Assembly: GCA_002633005.1 (NCBI GenBank)
Contig: NMRA01000887.1
Span: 1-64,000, forward strand
Reading direction: 5' to 3'
DNA length: 64,000 bases
From: Phoronis australis
Taxonomy: Eukaryota > Phoronida > Phoronidae
Under the pieces are notes generated by a model. That model was not told where the DNA came from and did not search any database. It saw only the letters and a program-made list of their open reading frames with translations. A program made the position numbers and the translations under genes. Positions 38,931 to 50,544 of the stretch are shown piece after piece; position 1 is the first letter of the stretch, and the number at the start of each line of letters is the position of its first letter.

Positions 38931-40364
38931 TTCTTACTTCTAATAATTTCTTGAGTTTTTGAATGGTGTCACCTAAAAGAAAATTGATCAAGATGCTAAA
39001 ATTCCACTGGCCATAAAACAACTAGCTCAGATTACGATAGCTACCCGTACCTTACATGACAGTGACACCACCTACCGAGTGGAATAGCATATTATAGATG
39101 AAATCCACAGTAGGCCTAATGTTGAAGTACTGAACTTTTTCTAGCGGCATCGAGCATATCACAGATTACCCCGAGACATGAGCAGCGTCCGAAATACACG
39201 CTGGCCCGGTGTCCAGAGGGCCAGTGGATTTGCAGTCAGACCAGTAATTTTTAAAAGTTAACTTGGCACCTGGGCCAGTAAATTTTTAGACTAACTAGCC
39301 CTGTGGGCTAGCACATTTATTCGCTGAAGTTCGAACACTGGACATTAGAGTAACTAATTTAATGAGAAAATGGTCTGATGTGTAACAATTTATAGAAATA
39401 CAAAAATTACAATTACATGTGTTCACATGTACCACTCAGTTCTGATCACGGTTTTCAGGATTTTTTTCTGAAATCTCTCAAAACATTTCTGGTTTTGTCC
39501 ACTTTCTATTAAACGCCATACCGCACGAACCTAGCTCTAAGCCAGCAGTGAACCGGGAGAGAATCGTGGACTTTGTGATAACCCTTTGACTCAATTGGTG
39601 ACTTCAAGTTACCTGCTAACCTACATTTTGTAAATTGTTATCGCATCAGGTGCATTTTACAAGATAAAATGCCAGTTTGAGTTAGTCAAGTAGCGTAGAA
39701 CACAAAGCGCTTTTGGTATCTTGGGAGAACGATGTTTGATACAAAAAACGATAAAATTCGAAGTGGATTGTAGTATTCTTTTAATTACACGCAAACAGTC
39801 CAATAAAACAGTGCAGTAGCATAATAAACGTAATACTAATTCAAATATGATCAACAGGTTACCACATATACACACAATGTAATTATGATTAGAAAGTCAG
39901 TGTGCATGCCTAGATCGGCTATTGAACTAAGCTGAGAATGAAGGGGAAAATTATCTCAGTGGCTTGCTCGTGGCGTATTATGACAAGACAAGCCGGTTTA
40001 AATGAATACTAGTAAAAGTTGACATCAAAATCAATGACATTTGAACTGTTAGCTTCAGTACGGCCCAGCGCGATAGTTGATTGGCTTTGTATTCGTTAAT
40101 TAGACGCCCTTACCTTGCGATGTCCTTGCCAGTCAACTAAAGCAGACTGTTTAACAGACGGTTAATCATGTCAAAAGATGTGTGTGTGTGTGTGTGTNGT
40201 GTTCGTTAGATTTGTTTGGTGTAGCAAATTCCTGAATATTTCTAGTCTCTTTACGTCGCGTTGGCACACAGGAGTCATGATGTTCGATTATTGATTGGAC
40301 AGATTGCGTGCTAAACGAACACACGACCGTCCGAGAGTATAGATTTAATAGTCGCACCTCTAAC
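38931..40364. other. No gene recognised; region 3' of the membrane-protein gene
   Basis: Short chance frames and the TG tract at 40183. Confidence 0.5.
40183..40198 (+). repeat. Short TG repeat ending in N
   Basis: Eight or so TG units stop at a single N (40198), an assembly join at a microsatellite. Confidence 0.9.
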
Positions 40365-40673
40365 TTAATCAAGAAAGGAAACGTAATTTGGGTTCATGTC
40401 CCCCGTAATAGGACTAATTCTTTTCTTCACCCAAGTTGGTACGTTTCCATATGGAAAACTCCAGGCGAAGCGCGAGTTAAACAGAATGGCGTAGAATAAG
40501 CACACGGATATGGACATTGACGTCACAGCCTGGGCAGCCGACATCAACGGAATCAGATTGTACACGCAGACCACGTGACAAGTAGTATCAAATATGGTGC
40601 CGACCACTTCAAGCGGTGCCCATGATTGCTTTGAAGGGCTTTCGAACCAGTCGAGGGAGCTCCAACTAATAAC
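40365..40673 (-). CDS. Membrane protein gene, terminal exon (membrane segments 3-4)
   Basis: The acceptor is TTTCAG at 40676-40674, phase 0. It reads VISWSSLDWFESPSKQSW, then hydrophobic segments around VVCVYNLIPLMSAA and SISVCLFYAILFN, then FAWSFPYGNVPTWVKK and a hydrophilic tail to TAA at 40367-40365. An ATTAAA occurs about 16 bases after the stop and could be part of the polyadenylation signal. Confidence 0.55.
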   Translation of the reverse strand, partial: VISWSSLDWFESPSKQSWAPLEVVGTIFDTTCHVVCVYNLIPLMSAAQAVTSMSISVCLFYAILFNSRFAWSFPYGNVPTWVKKRISPITGDMNPNYVSFLD

Positions 40674-43317
40674 CTGAAATAAAGATCGCATACGTAGGTA
40701 ATACTCAGACAGCCGAGTTTTGGAACCCCCAAGGTAATGGTGATACAGTGTATATACCGTAATATTTTTGCAATGTGTTTCCCTGAAACCATAACCTGGA
40801 AAAAGGATGTTGAGTTGTAAATTACATGTAAAATGTTATTTAATTTGATGACAACGCAGCATAAAGAGATTTTCAATTCATTCAACTATTTTTAGCCATT
40901 TTTCGTTCTAACTCGAACGTGTAATTAGGCGCATTAGGTCTTTTTCGCGTTGACACAAATTGATTTGATCGATAGCAAACGAACAAGCGTAGCCAGAATC
41001 TTACACGATTGAACTCCGCCCCACTAAGGTATCTGAATGGTTTGAGGGACAGTTTCCATTTTTCCATAATCTTAGATAAGGTCGTATCTATCCTGACTGG
41101 GTATTGCTGTTCAAAATAAAAGATAAGTTATAATATAAACTGCTTGAACATAACAATTCTGAATTCCTCGTCAAATGCTGGCCATGTTTACTTTTTGAAC
41201 TGTCCGCCGTATTACGTATGCACGGAGTTTGATTGTGTTCATACGCAGCCGGTGCGAGGGTGCCGGCTTGACAACTACCAGTGGCCCCTGCATGTTGTTA
41301 CAGCAGACAAAAGACTGCACTCAACAGTTAACAAAGGAACCAGACGTCATCAGACATTCAGAATCGGCATGGTCTGGTAAAGTCAATGGACGGGAGAAAG
41401 CTCTTATGATACATTTTAGTGTAAACGGCGAGTCTCTTACCTAGAATTGCGGAAGCGTCCGTAAGCGCCCAGCCTTTCACTAATTTGGCTTGGACAGGCC
41501 CTAAGTCAGGACAGTATGTGGCAACACAAATTACGGATTTTTGAATCTACATTTGCGGTTCTTTACTCGTCTCAAATAATCCACGAAACTTAATATTTGA
41601 AATAGGAAGTAAATGGAACTCCATACACATGTCTACTTCTCTTGTTGATTTTTCCCGTGAACTATAATTTCCCAAGTCATGAACAGGTGGCTTCCGGAGA
41701 TGGCTTGACTCCCGGCCATCTTGGTTTTCACCTGAATCCTCGTGGACTAAGAGATCTATTATCGACACTTTCAGTCCGAGTGCCAGCTATTCAATTTTCA
41801 GTATTGAATGTTTAAAGTGGCATTAAACCCGTGTTCGCTGCAAAAACCAAGTCTTGATTTAGGCCAACTGTTTATAAGATTTGCTTTGCATTGTTCCTTA
41901 CTCGGGTTAGACGAGATTTATAGGTTCGGAAAGAATTGACAGTTGGCTATTTCTTCAGATTAAGCTCGTAAAGTTAAGTAAGTTCCATCACATCGTGACT
42001 TGGAATTGTTTGGGCTGAACTAATAGTAGTAGTAGTAATACACTTTATTCACGTTAAGACAAAAAATACAATTAATACAAATTTACGCTTATGGAGACTC
42101 CGTGAAGGATGCGAAGGGTCCTCTGACCACGGATCCACCAGAGAATAAAAAATACAGTTACATGTACAGATAATCCGAAAATAGCTAGAGGTAATAGTGT
42201 GAATAACCTTTTTATGTAATTTGAATATTCTATGATGTTCAAACCCCCATAGCAGAATGCCATAATTAAAATGAGGAAGGACAAGACCATTATATACAGT
42301 TTTCAAAGTTTCAAAGGGCAAGAAATGTTTAATGTTATTAGGAACACCACAGAATCTGCTTATCTTCCCCAACACATTGTTAATGTGTGGAGTCCATAAC
42401 AGGTTTTCGTTGATGGTAACACCAAGTAAATTGAATGAACGAACTCTTTTCAATTTCCAAGTTATTAAACTTTAAATAAAAATCATCAATACAGTTGGGG
42501 GTTAATGAAAAACCATGAATTTTGTTTTAGTTGCATTTAAAACCAGTCCATTTACATTTAAAAAGACTGAATTTTCTCCAGCTTCCCACAAAACGTATGT
42601 GACTCATAGCGAACCTTCCGTTCTTTCCAAACCTAGAAAACACCTATCTTGACTAAAGAACAGTTCGAAGCTAATGCCATAGATGTGAGTGGCCCGAATC
42701 AAACCTATTTTCGACAGAAAGCACCAGATTAAAGCCGCTTGAAATTGCCTCGTGGGATTCATCGCTTGAAAAACCTGCTGTCAGGGCAGCGAATTTCTCA
42801 TGAAAGTCTCTTTTAGAGACTGCCTGGAATAGTAAACATTTACAAAGAGTGGCACAAGTAAGTGTAAAAGCCTCCTGAAACATGGAGTGTGAACATCTCA
42901 GATTAAGCGTGACTATGCCTTTTTATAGCTTGTTCCATGGAGGCATAAGGCTAGTCTGAACGGTACCCGAAGACATGTTTTTGCGTCTAGTAGCCACATT
43001 CTGGCATGGGTGGGACTCTAATTTAAACTTTCCGATCGTACCTTCCTACACAGCGCTGACTTGTTCCATGTGAAGTAATAAAACAAATGCTGGACTCCTT
43101 GAATGGCTGCCATCACATGAGCAGTATCGGTTACCAGGAAACAAGTGGTGAACACGCTCAGGAAGTCGATTAAGAAGTACATGCGCTGGCGCACGAGGTC
43201 CTTTCTTGGCAACAGCCGGATGCGAAGTAGAACAGATACGTGGCACAAGAAATTATAGAATTCTGCGAAGCACAGAAACGAGGCAATGAAGCCCATTGTG
43301 GAAGCGCTCAACGACAT
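40365..43317 (-). CDS. Uncharacterised four-pass membrane protein, two coding exons
   Basis: The exons are 43325-43042 (coding from the ATG at 43317) and 40673-40365, ending in TAA. They join in phase 0 across a 2.4 kb intron and give about 194 residues. The ATG context is favourable (A at -3). Hydrophobic segments fall near residues 8-33 (GFIASFLCFAEFYNFLCHVS), 47-75, 115-140 and 145-168, with an Arg/Lys-rich loop (RIRLLPRKDLVRQR) between the first two and a charged tail (WVKKR) at the C-terminus. An acceptor directly before the first exon means there is either a 5' UTR intron or more coding sequence upstream. I do not recognise the family. The intron holds a LINE fragment in the same orientation. 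Confidence 0.6.
42022..42570 (-). pseudogene. 5'-truncated LINE fragment in the intron of the membrane-protein gene
   Basis: Minus-strand frames read NGLVLNATKTKFMVF (an RT motif near 42540), then FNLLGVTINENLLWTPHINN ... LKTVYNGLVLPHFNYGILLW ... KKVIHTITSSYFR. This is the C-terminal part of a CR1/Jockey-like reverse transcriptase, with frameshifts. The 3' end carries AATAAA and a TAC/TAG-type short tandem tail at about 42022-42043, the usual LINE tail. Same orientation as the host gene. Confidence 0.75.
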
Positions 43318-43325
43318 GTTTTCAC
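43042..43325 (-). CDS. Membrane protein gene, upstream exon (membrane segments 1-2)
   Basis: The acceptor is TTTCAG at 43328-43326 and the donor AAG|GTACGA at 43041. The exon is 284 bp; if coding begins upstream it starts in phase 1 (GT-GAA-AAC-ATG). Its open frame has the regular alternation of hydrophobic stretches and basic loops expected of a polytopic protein and ends FYYFTWNKSALCRK. Confidence 0.6.
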
Positions 43326-44071
43326 CTGAAAGTCACATTTATATCACGTCAGGAATACCTAAAGTGTATCAAAGTGTACACAGAGTTTCTGCCTGTGGCC
43401 TATTTATAAAGGGGGCAAATTTTGAGCCAAATTAGATATTTAAGATAGTGGTTGAATTTAATTTACAATGAGCATTTTGCGTTACACTGTGCACAGAATG
43501 AGTTCAATTATCATGTCAGACAAATTGCACTTGGCAAAGGGACCCAAAAATGACCTTCAAATTTGAGAAAGCTCAATTATTCGAAGTATCACCGAAACAC
43601 ATAATCATCAGTACATCTGTCTGCCTTTAAGTGGCCCACGCCAGAAAAAATACTATCTCTGTTTCTGCTGAAAGGAACTCTTAAAATCGAGCCAATGAAA
43701 TACTAGTAGGAGATGTGAGCTTGATTAGACATTGGTACCGATGGCAACTAATTTAAGCAGCGATCGACGCTTAGTTCAGTGCCAAGTCGCATTTGACGAC
43801 CTGGCAAAAACCCTAGGCAGGTCGCCAAACGAAATCTAAGGTCGCCAAAACTGAAAATCAAAGGTAGGCGAACGAAGTATGATGTTGTCGGTTCGGCGTG
43901 AAAATCATTAACAAAAAAGACATTGAGGTTGTATGCGTACTCCTCCAACCCCCCCCCNTGTTCGTTCATTATTAGTTCCTCCCGCTAATGCGTATTTCAC
44001 CGAACTTGCTCGATTTTGCCAAAGAATTCCGACATCGGTCAGTTTACTTCCTGTTGTAATTAAGCAAACAA
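43326..44071. other. No exon recognised upstream of the membrane-protein exon
   Basis: Contains a C-run joined by one N at 43959. No promoter or further exon could be recognised. Confidence 0.45.
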
Positions 44072-44219
44072 TAGGCACGAAAATTACGTGCGTAAGTTTA
44101 TTCTTGTTGGAGGCGTAAAGTAATTAGTTGCGGCTTAAAGTAATTATTAATATACGTCTCTAATAATTACTTTACACCTCTAGCAAGAATTAAGTTACGC
44201 ACGTAATTTCGGTGCGTAG
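44072..44219. repeat. Imperfect inverted repeat with arms of about 55 bp
   Basis: Left arm words GCACGAAAATTACGTGCGTAA, TTCTTG, GGCGTAAAGTAATTA reappear in reverse as TAATTACTTTACACC, CAAGAATTAAG and TTACGCACGTAATTTCGGTGC. Spacer is about 35 bp. Confidence 0.8.
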
Positions 44220-44419
44220 AGTTCACCCATTTGGCCATCCACGGGAAGTTAAGCGCGTGGTGGCAAATGCACTGATTTCGCGAAATGAACGGAACAATTG
44301 TGAATCAAAGATAATGAATCTAGGAAAACTGTTGGTAATTTAAGGTCTGGAAGTAAACACGAACTCTGAAACGAATTTAGAGGGAATTATCATCTGACTT
44401 TGATACTGGCAGTGCTCGA

Positions 44420-46280
44420 CTGGTATTTGATCTAGAGTTGCAGTTATCGAATCAAGCCTAGTTCCATCGTTTCATTTGTTATTTTTGTTCGTCAAGCGAT
44501 ATTCTTGAGGTACATGTACGGTTCAATACAATCAGCGATTCTCGGCAAAATAAGTCAACACACGCGACAATTTAGGTCGTTCTTTATAAGCACTGACCTG
44601 TGGCCCTGGGTAGATGCTGTGAGAACATGTACAGGGTATTATGGAAAGAAGTTACAGTTGGCCTAAAGGAAAAGTTTAGGCCCTAAAAACATAATTGCTT
44701 AGCTAAGTGTGTGTTGGGTGGGGGGGGGCGTGAGTGTATTATTACTGATTTCAATTGTTTCGATAATAATTCATTTGTGCAATATTTACGTAATACCAGG
44801 AACCGTTTATTGTTAATTCGATTTCTGAGACGTAGACCTACTGTTATCTGTGGTATTTACCTATACCCGTGGAATAAAGATTTAAAAATCAAACGTTTAC
44901 CTTATAAATTAACCCAATCCAGCGCTTGTGTTGCTGACAGCTTACAGTGTATTTGCGAATGTCCCCACTCTTGGCGGACTGTCCAACTTTTTTATTTTTC
45001 CGCCATCCCACCTCACCGCTTTTTGACACACGGTCAAATTGCCTATTGTAATTTCCCACGCGACTTAGCCATATTTTCCAGTTCTACTAAAAAGAAAAAA
45101 GCGGGACGTTTCACGAGTTTTTTCGACACCAGCAATTCCCCATTCAACTATAAAACAACAGCAAAAAACACGCTGTACGGCATTTTTGGGTGTTACATCT
45201 GTCGTTCGGTAAAAATGCTGTCGGTACGTGAAATATTTCACCTTAAGTTTTGGCTTAGACCCAGATGTCCCGCTTTTTAATCCTAAGGTCCTGCTTTTTA
45301 ATACGATTGTTCCGTTTTTCCTTCTTGAATGTTGACCATGACAAGTATCCAACAGGTGTTCTAAATAACATTGTTTCTTTTTTGAACGTTGTCATTTTCC
45401 AGACTTCACTTTCTTTATTAACATAATAACCGTAAACATGTGTTCCAAAGTCTCTTGTATACGGTAACATATACTACATGTATCAGGATCACTAACTTTT
45501 ACTTTCTGAAGACAACTTTTACGGAATGTCCTACGCTGCAACCAATGTGTGACGAGCTATCCACAGTACATTTCAAAGCTACGTGATGTTTGCCATTTTG
45601 CATATATCAGTAAACCTTTATCTGCAAATTTCGGATAGATACATGGACTACCGTTAGTTTGTCGCACTTTTCTTAACTATGATGTTGCATTCTGAATTTT
45701 CTATGAAGGATATAATTGCATCAAACGGCACCAAAGGTCCAATTAATTATAACATATAAAGATGTATGGTTTTGGATGGATGCCTGACTTAGTATCCACA
45801 GCAAGTGTGAGGGGTCCATAGTCCGACTAAAACCCTTGTCTTTATAGAGTGCAAATCTTTTGAATCATAAAAATTAGTTCCCTTATGGCTTCTCTCTGGT
45901 TCTTTTACCTTCTTATATTTCTATTACACTCTTGGTTTTTTTAGAATATAGAAATATTTTTAAACCAGTCAGCTATGGAAATAATGATTATTTATGGATT
46001 AAATTATTTGTTTGCTACTACATGTATTTTAATCACCAAGAACTGACAAAGGACTTTCTAATGATATACCTCTTATGCAATTCGGTTGAAAAACGGCGGA
46101 TTTGCGAAAAGTTTTAATGACAGTAAATTCTATAGCAAATACACACACCAGAACAAACGAATGCAAACAACTCTCACGAATGCGCGGCGCAACCTCAGCG
46201 ACCACGTGATCGGAACTGGCATTCCAGGGCAAGGGTTTTTATGATTAGAGCGGGCATTCCAGGGCTAGAGTTCTGTGGGC
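44420..46280 (+). mobile_element. Large unclassified dispersed element, copy 2
   Basis: Opposite-orientation relative of 9413-12150, collinear and diverged. It carries a 189-codon open frame (44711-45280) on the same element strand as the long frame in copy 1. The frames share only short blocks (RFLTHG, PRD-AIFS-STK) and differ by indels. Boundaries are set where similarity to copy 1 fades. Confidence 0.7.
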
Positions 46281-46963
46281 TGCGCAAGTCAACCCCAAAC
46301 CTAGCAGTCGTTCTATTCTGTTGGTTTTAAAGAACCGCATAAGCCGTTTTTGCAAACCGATAGCACTGTCCCGAAAATACATAAATGCTGCACACCTGCC
46401 AGGCAGCTCTCAAAAACTTTCTTCAAGACTGGCAAGTTAAATCAACACCACTCAGCGTCTCAATAAAAGTGAAAACCTCCATAACGACGAGGCGGCAATA
46501 TCGACACGTTATGTTTTATTGACAAATTCTTAAGGGCCGCTCACGGAGAGAGGGCCCATTGTTGGAGTGGATTAAATCCATTTCCATTTTTTATGTAATC
46601 GTACAACCGGCTTTCATGTTGAGGAAGCTCACTTCTTCAGAGTCACACAACGATGGAATGAACTGTCACTCTTTCCCGAGTTTAATGATGTTTAGCCTTT
46701 TATCATATTGAGGTGTCCCATTTCAGACGGGCCCTTTCAGGGTGGGGCGGTTTGGGGAATTGTCCCTCTGTCCCTCTATACATGTGAATCGAAGCTGCCA
46801 CGTATTTACGAGGGACAGCTGAAATTCCAAACTCAACAAAAACACCAAACATTCGTGCACAGCACGGCAGTATCAAGACATTCAATCCACACAAACAAAA
46901 AATGTTAAAAAAACAATACGATTGAATGCCACGGAAAGGGTGGAATTTTGAAGAACTTGAAGG
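46281..46963. other. No gene recognised
   Basis: Short frames only. Confidence 0.5.
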
Positions 46964-47272
46964 CGAGCTAAGCTGCCTCTCTCAAATGAATCATAGCTGA
47001 GCGGATCGGCGACTAGCCCAATTCATCGCAACTCGTATTTTCACGCAGTTAGATCTCAGCTGCCGTTACCTGATGCAGCTCCCAGCTACCGTCAGTGGGC
47101 TGCATGGCCCTACGCTCATTCTTACTCTCAATGAAACTTTGGCGGTTCACGGATACTGGGTTCGGTGCAAATATGGCGGTATCCGGNNNNNNNNGATAGG
47201 AATGAGGGTAGTGTGGCAAAGAAGAATTGGTTTGTGCCACAAAATAATTTTTGTCTTCCTACGGGGCTGAAC
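46964..47272 (+). repeat. Dispersed repeat E, copy 1 (contains N gap)
   Basis: GCGAGCTAAGCTGCC ... AATCATAGCTGAGC ... GACTAGCC ... GTATTTTCACGC ... AATTGGTTTGTGCC ... CCTACGG matches 48796-48995 in order. It includes eight Ns at 47187-47194 and an extra ~100 bp compared with copy 2. Confidence 0.65.
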
Positions 47273-48056
47273 AGGCTTCCGAAACCATAAAAATCCACGA
47301 CAGATTGGCATTAGGCCTACGTGTATGTTTAAATCCAACATAAATTTCTATATAATAATAAATATCACCTTTACAAAATATATGCTTTAGAGAACTAGAC
47401 TATGTTATTCCGGATATTTGGCTAAATGCATAAATTTGTTGCTGATGCTACTCACGGTTTTAATACTTTGTCTTTGGACTGAAATTATACAAATTGTAAA
47501 CAAACATGAAGAGATAAGGTCTCTGTTGCCCCAGGTCAGTTGCAAACCACTGGTTCTAAGCAATATCAAAACAAGACTGTCAGGACTGACCAAAAATTGA
47601 CTTGCTAGCCCGTCTACATGTAGACCTTCAAGTCGACTTTTATAAAGCTGAACACGTAGGCTACTGTGAAATACCTTGTTATCAGTCTTCAAATGATCTT
47701 GGCAGATTTCACGACGACTGAAGCAAAAAATGTTTAAAAGAGCAGGTAAGCTTATCTTATCAGTCACCTTCAGCCATGGCACACAACTAATCTGCGCCTA
47801 CGAATTGGCACTGCGCAACAATGTCAAGGTATCAGGCACTGACCGCGATAAGCGGCTATGAAACTCGCCACGACTCTTTCTGTAACTCTAATCTGCCCTC
47901 GATTGAAAACTCAAGCATGTCGAAACATGAGCACGTGCACGTGCGCTGAAATGACTTTAATATTTCGCCAGTTCTAATATCACTGGGTGGGGAGATGTAT
48001 TGTTGGCTTAGGCCTGCAGCCTTTTTATTTGTCACATGTTGAGCAGTACGGGACTC
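47273..48056. other. No gene recognised
   Basis: The 125-codon minus frame at 47405-47782 has no recognisable domain. Confidence 0.5.
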
Positions 48057-48312
48057 GTAATAGGCCGAGGGCCGTAACTCCAGTCAGTTCATCCTGTGAT
48101 CATTTCACGGGGGGAGAGGCAACTTCGTTTTTCCTGCTTCTTAGCTTGATGCATCTTTAAACATTTGATATTGCAAAATTCCCGGCATTCGAAGGTTATT
48201 TTGTAAAACGTTAGATTTTTATACTCTCCTACTTAGTGAGTAAGAGGTGACACTTCATTATGCATCTTTAGCCAATTACCGTAGTCTAGAAATTGAGACA
48301 GGTACAGAACTT
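48057..48312 (+). repeat. Dispersed repeat D, copy 2
   Basis: Same-orientation relative of 27020-27262. Contains GGCCGTAACTCCAGTC and CTTTAAACATTTGATA. Confidence 0.65.
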
Positions 48313-48795
48313 ATAATTCACTGTAGGTGCCACTACATATCTTGTTGTGACTTAACCACGTGTCAGGGCCGTAGGAATCGGGGAGACGGGGGAGGGGGCG
48401 CTCACGTGCCCCCTGCCCCAAACAATTGCAAGCTTCAGGATGGCAACCGACAAAGGCCTACATGTAGGCGTGGTGCCGGGGCGGTCGAGAAAGGAAAGAC
48501 CGCGAAACACGGAGATGAGAGAATATGCAGTACCAGTGAAAGGTTTACCCTTTGAGGGCCCTGGCCAGGATATTTTTGTTACAAATGCACCTTGGTTGTT
48601 TTGGGACACATTCTATCACTTTCCCCATCACGCCAGAAACTGGACTACTGGTGGTGTTTCAACAAGGGATTTTGAAACAGCCCCAAAGACCGCGGGACAT
48701 CACCTTTTAAAAAAATTCCTTCAAAGAATGACCATAATAAAGTAAATTTTCACAAAACTGTATCTGAACAAATCTTGACCAGTGCAGACGGATAG

Positions 48796-48995
48796 GCACG
48801 AGCTAAGTTGCCTGTCTCAAGTGAATCATAGCTGAGCTGACCAGTGACTAGCCTAGTTCATAGAATTTCGTATTTTCACGCTGTTAGATCTCTGCTGGGG
48901 GGCGGAGGTGGTGGCGATAAAAAGGGGGTAGTTTGCGGCGAAGTCGAATTGGTTTGTGCCCCCCCCCCAATAATTTTTGCCCTTCCTACGGGCCT
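48796..48995 (+). repeat. Dispersed repeat E, copy 2
   Basis: Relative of 46964-47272 in the same orientation, 1.8 kb away. A CAGTGGCGG MITE is inserted at its right end. Confidence 0.65.
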
Positions 48996-48999
48996 GGTG

Positions 49000-49129
49000 C
49001 AGTGGCGGATTTAGAGGGGGCCAAGGGTGCCATTTTGGCAATTGGGAGGTGCGAATGTCTGACGAGCAAAATCCTGGCTAACACTCTGCCTGCCCCCCCC
49101 GCCAACTTAAAATCCTGGATCCGCCCCTG
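49000..49129 (+). mobile_element. MITE of the CAGTGGCGG family, copy 3
   Basis: Starts CAGTGGCGGATTTAGAGG, ends CCTGGATCCGCCCCTG. Exact 5-bp target duplication TGGTG (48995-48999, 49130-49134). 130 bp. Inserted at the end of another dispersed repeat (48796-48995). Confidence 0.85.
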
Positions 49130-49174
49130 TGGTGTTCATTAAGACTTCATTGTCGCAAGAAGTATCGGGTTACA

Positions 49175-49568
49175 GGGATTTACCGTAAAAAAGCCCATGA
49201 GTGTGTATTGGGAAAATGAACGTTTTAGTAAAACCAAATAGACGTCCGGGCGTTTATTACGAAAAGGGGCGCGCGTTAACGGAAAGTCGGTTTAGCTACG
49301 CAAATGCCAACTGTGTTTGTAAATTTTATGTTAATAAATGCATAGTTCGCCCACACTTCGTTCGTTTTCATGAACGATAAATGCTCCAAAACACTGAATT
49401 TGTCACTTAAAAGTTGACGTGTGCTTTCAGGAGGAAATTTTCCGAATAAACACCCCACGCCAAAAGTTGTAACACCAAATAAACGCCCATGGGCGTTTGT
49501 TTGGCATAATTTTCCAAATAAACGTACGTGGGCGTTTCATCGGGTGGGCTTATCTACGGAAAATCCCC
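49175..49568. mobile_element. TIR element (MITE) of about 394 bp
   Basis: Left end GGGATTTACCGTAAAAAAGC; right end GTGGGCTTATCTACGG-AAAATCCCC is its inverted partner. Inside, CAAATAAACGCCC-like words recur, including a perfect 18-bp palindrome AAACGCCCATGGGCGTTT at 49481-49498. No ORF. Confidence 0.6.
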
Positions 49569-49611
49569 GTAGCAACGTTAGGGTAATCCATCGCTATCAT
49601 CACTTTAAAGT

Positions 49612-49830
49612 TTATTTTTCAAACTCAACTGCTCCAAGTGTTATACTATACATACTCGACCCGCTGTAACCCTCAAATCCCCATTGGATTTTAACCATGT
49701 CTATCATTTGTGATATAAAGTGTGTATCCCGCAAACAATAGATGGTATAATTTTTATTTCTTAGGTAATCAAAAATATTGGCAGAGATTATTATAAAAGT
49801 GGGAGGGAAAAGGGGATTTTCATACACTCA
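49612..49830 (-). pseudogene. LINE endonuclease-domain fragment (L1/Tx1-like)
   Basis: The minus strand encodes IFDYLRNKNYTIYCLRDTHF then IDMVKIQWGFEGY, resembling the first AP-endonuclease motifs of L1/Tx1-type LINEs (YLR...IYCLQDTH...W). It stops just before the TIR element at 49175-49568. Short and degraded. Confidence 0.5.
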
Positions 49831-50159
49831 TTCACACTAACATTCGCTTGGTTTAATTAACTAAATTTATGTTTACATTTGCATAGGCGTGTGTTTATGA
49901 AAAACTAGTTATAAAAGTAACACTATATATTGTTTGAATTATTTTAAAGAGATGCCTGCATAAACCTCCGCTGTTCTTAAATTTTATCCGAGGTGTTAAA
50001 TACAATAAGGTTCACTGCGTCAAAAAGTATAAATTAAAAATTGAACTTATTAAAACAAGATTGAGACCCATCTCTAGATTTTTGTATATATATAATGTTG
50101 AGCATGAGTGTATGTGGTATGAAAGATTTCACTGAGATTGCCAAAGTAGCAAACTAAGA

Positions 50160-50460
50160 AGTGGTACATAGATGGATCAGTGTAGTAAGTTAAAAACTTT
50201 GCTTATAAAATGATGTAAAGAATTCCAGAAGCGTTTAACACAGAAGCAGCTGTAAAACATATGCTCAAACGTCTGGACCACGCCACAGTAAGGACATTGG
50301 TCAGTTTGTGAACTAGCAAATATTTTTAACATCTTGTTTGTATAAATTCTTTTGTCAATGAAAAAGTATTTAAACATTGCCAAATGAGGGTTTATGGGTA
50401 GATTGAAAAGGAGATTGTATGTTTCTTCAATTTCGTCGTTTGTTTAATAATTGAGTAAAC
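50160..50460 (-). pseudogene. LINE C-terminal fragment with CCHC motif (L1/Tx1-like)
   Basis: Open from about 50450: DEIEETYNLLFNLPINPHLA, then KYFFIDKRIYTNKMLKIF, then CPYCGVVQTFEHMFYSC and WNSLHHF. The C-x2-C-x7-H-x4-C motif followed by FW is the usual C-terminus of L1/Tx1-type ORF2. The upstream RT is missing. Confidence 0.7.
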
Positions 50461-50544
50461 ACGCGTAGTTATCAGGTTTTACAGAAAACTTGTAAATAAA
50501 TACGTTTTAAATCCATGAATTGAAACTATTGATTAATAAAAATC

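Noticed and set aside
40759-40796. Exon-like VMVSGKHIAKIL segment between the two membrane-protein exons
   Set aside because: It has a good acceptor, but its 38-bp length ends in phase 2 and breaks the phase-0 join between the two supported exons.
44711-45280. 189-codon open frame on the plus strand as a gene
   Set aside because: It lies wholly within a dispersed element. The related copy at 11018-11509 differs by indels that change the frame, and no domain or splice context is visible.
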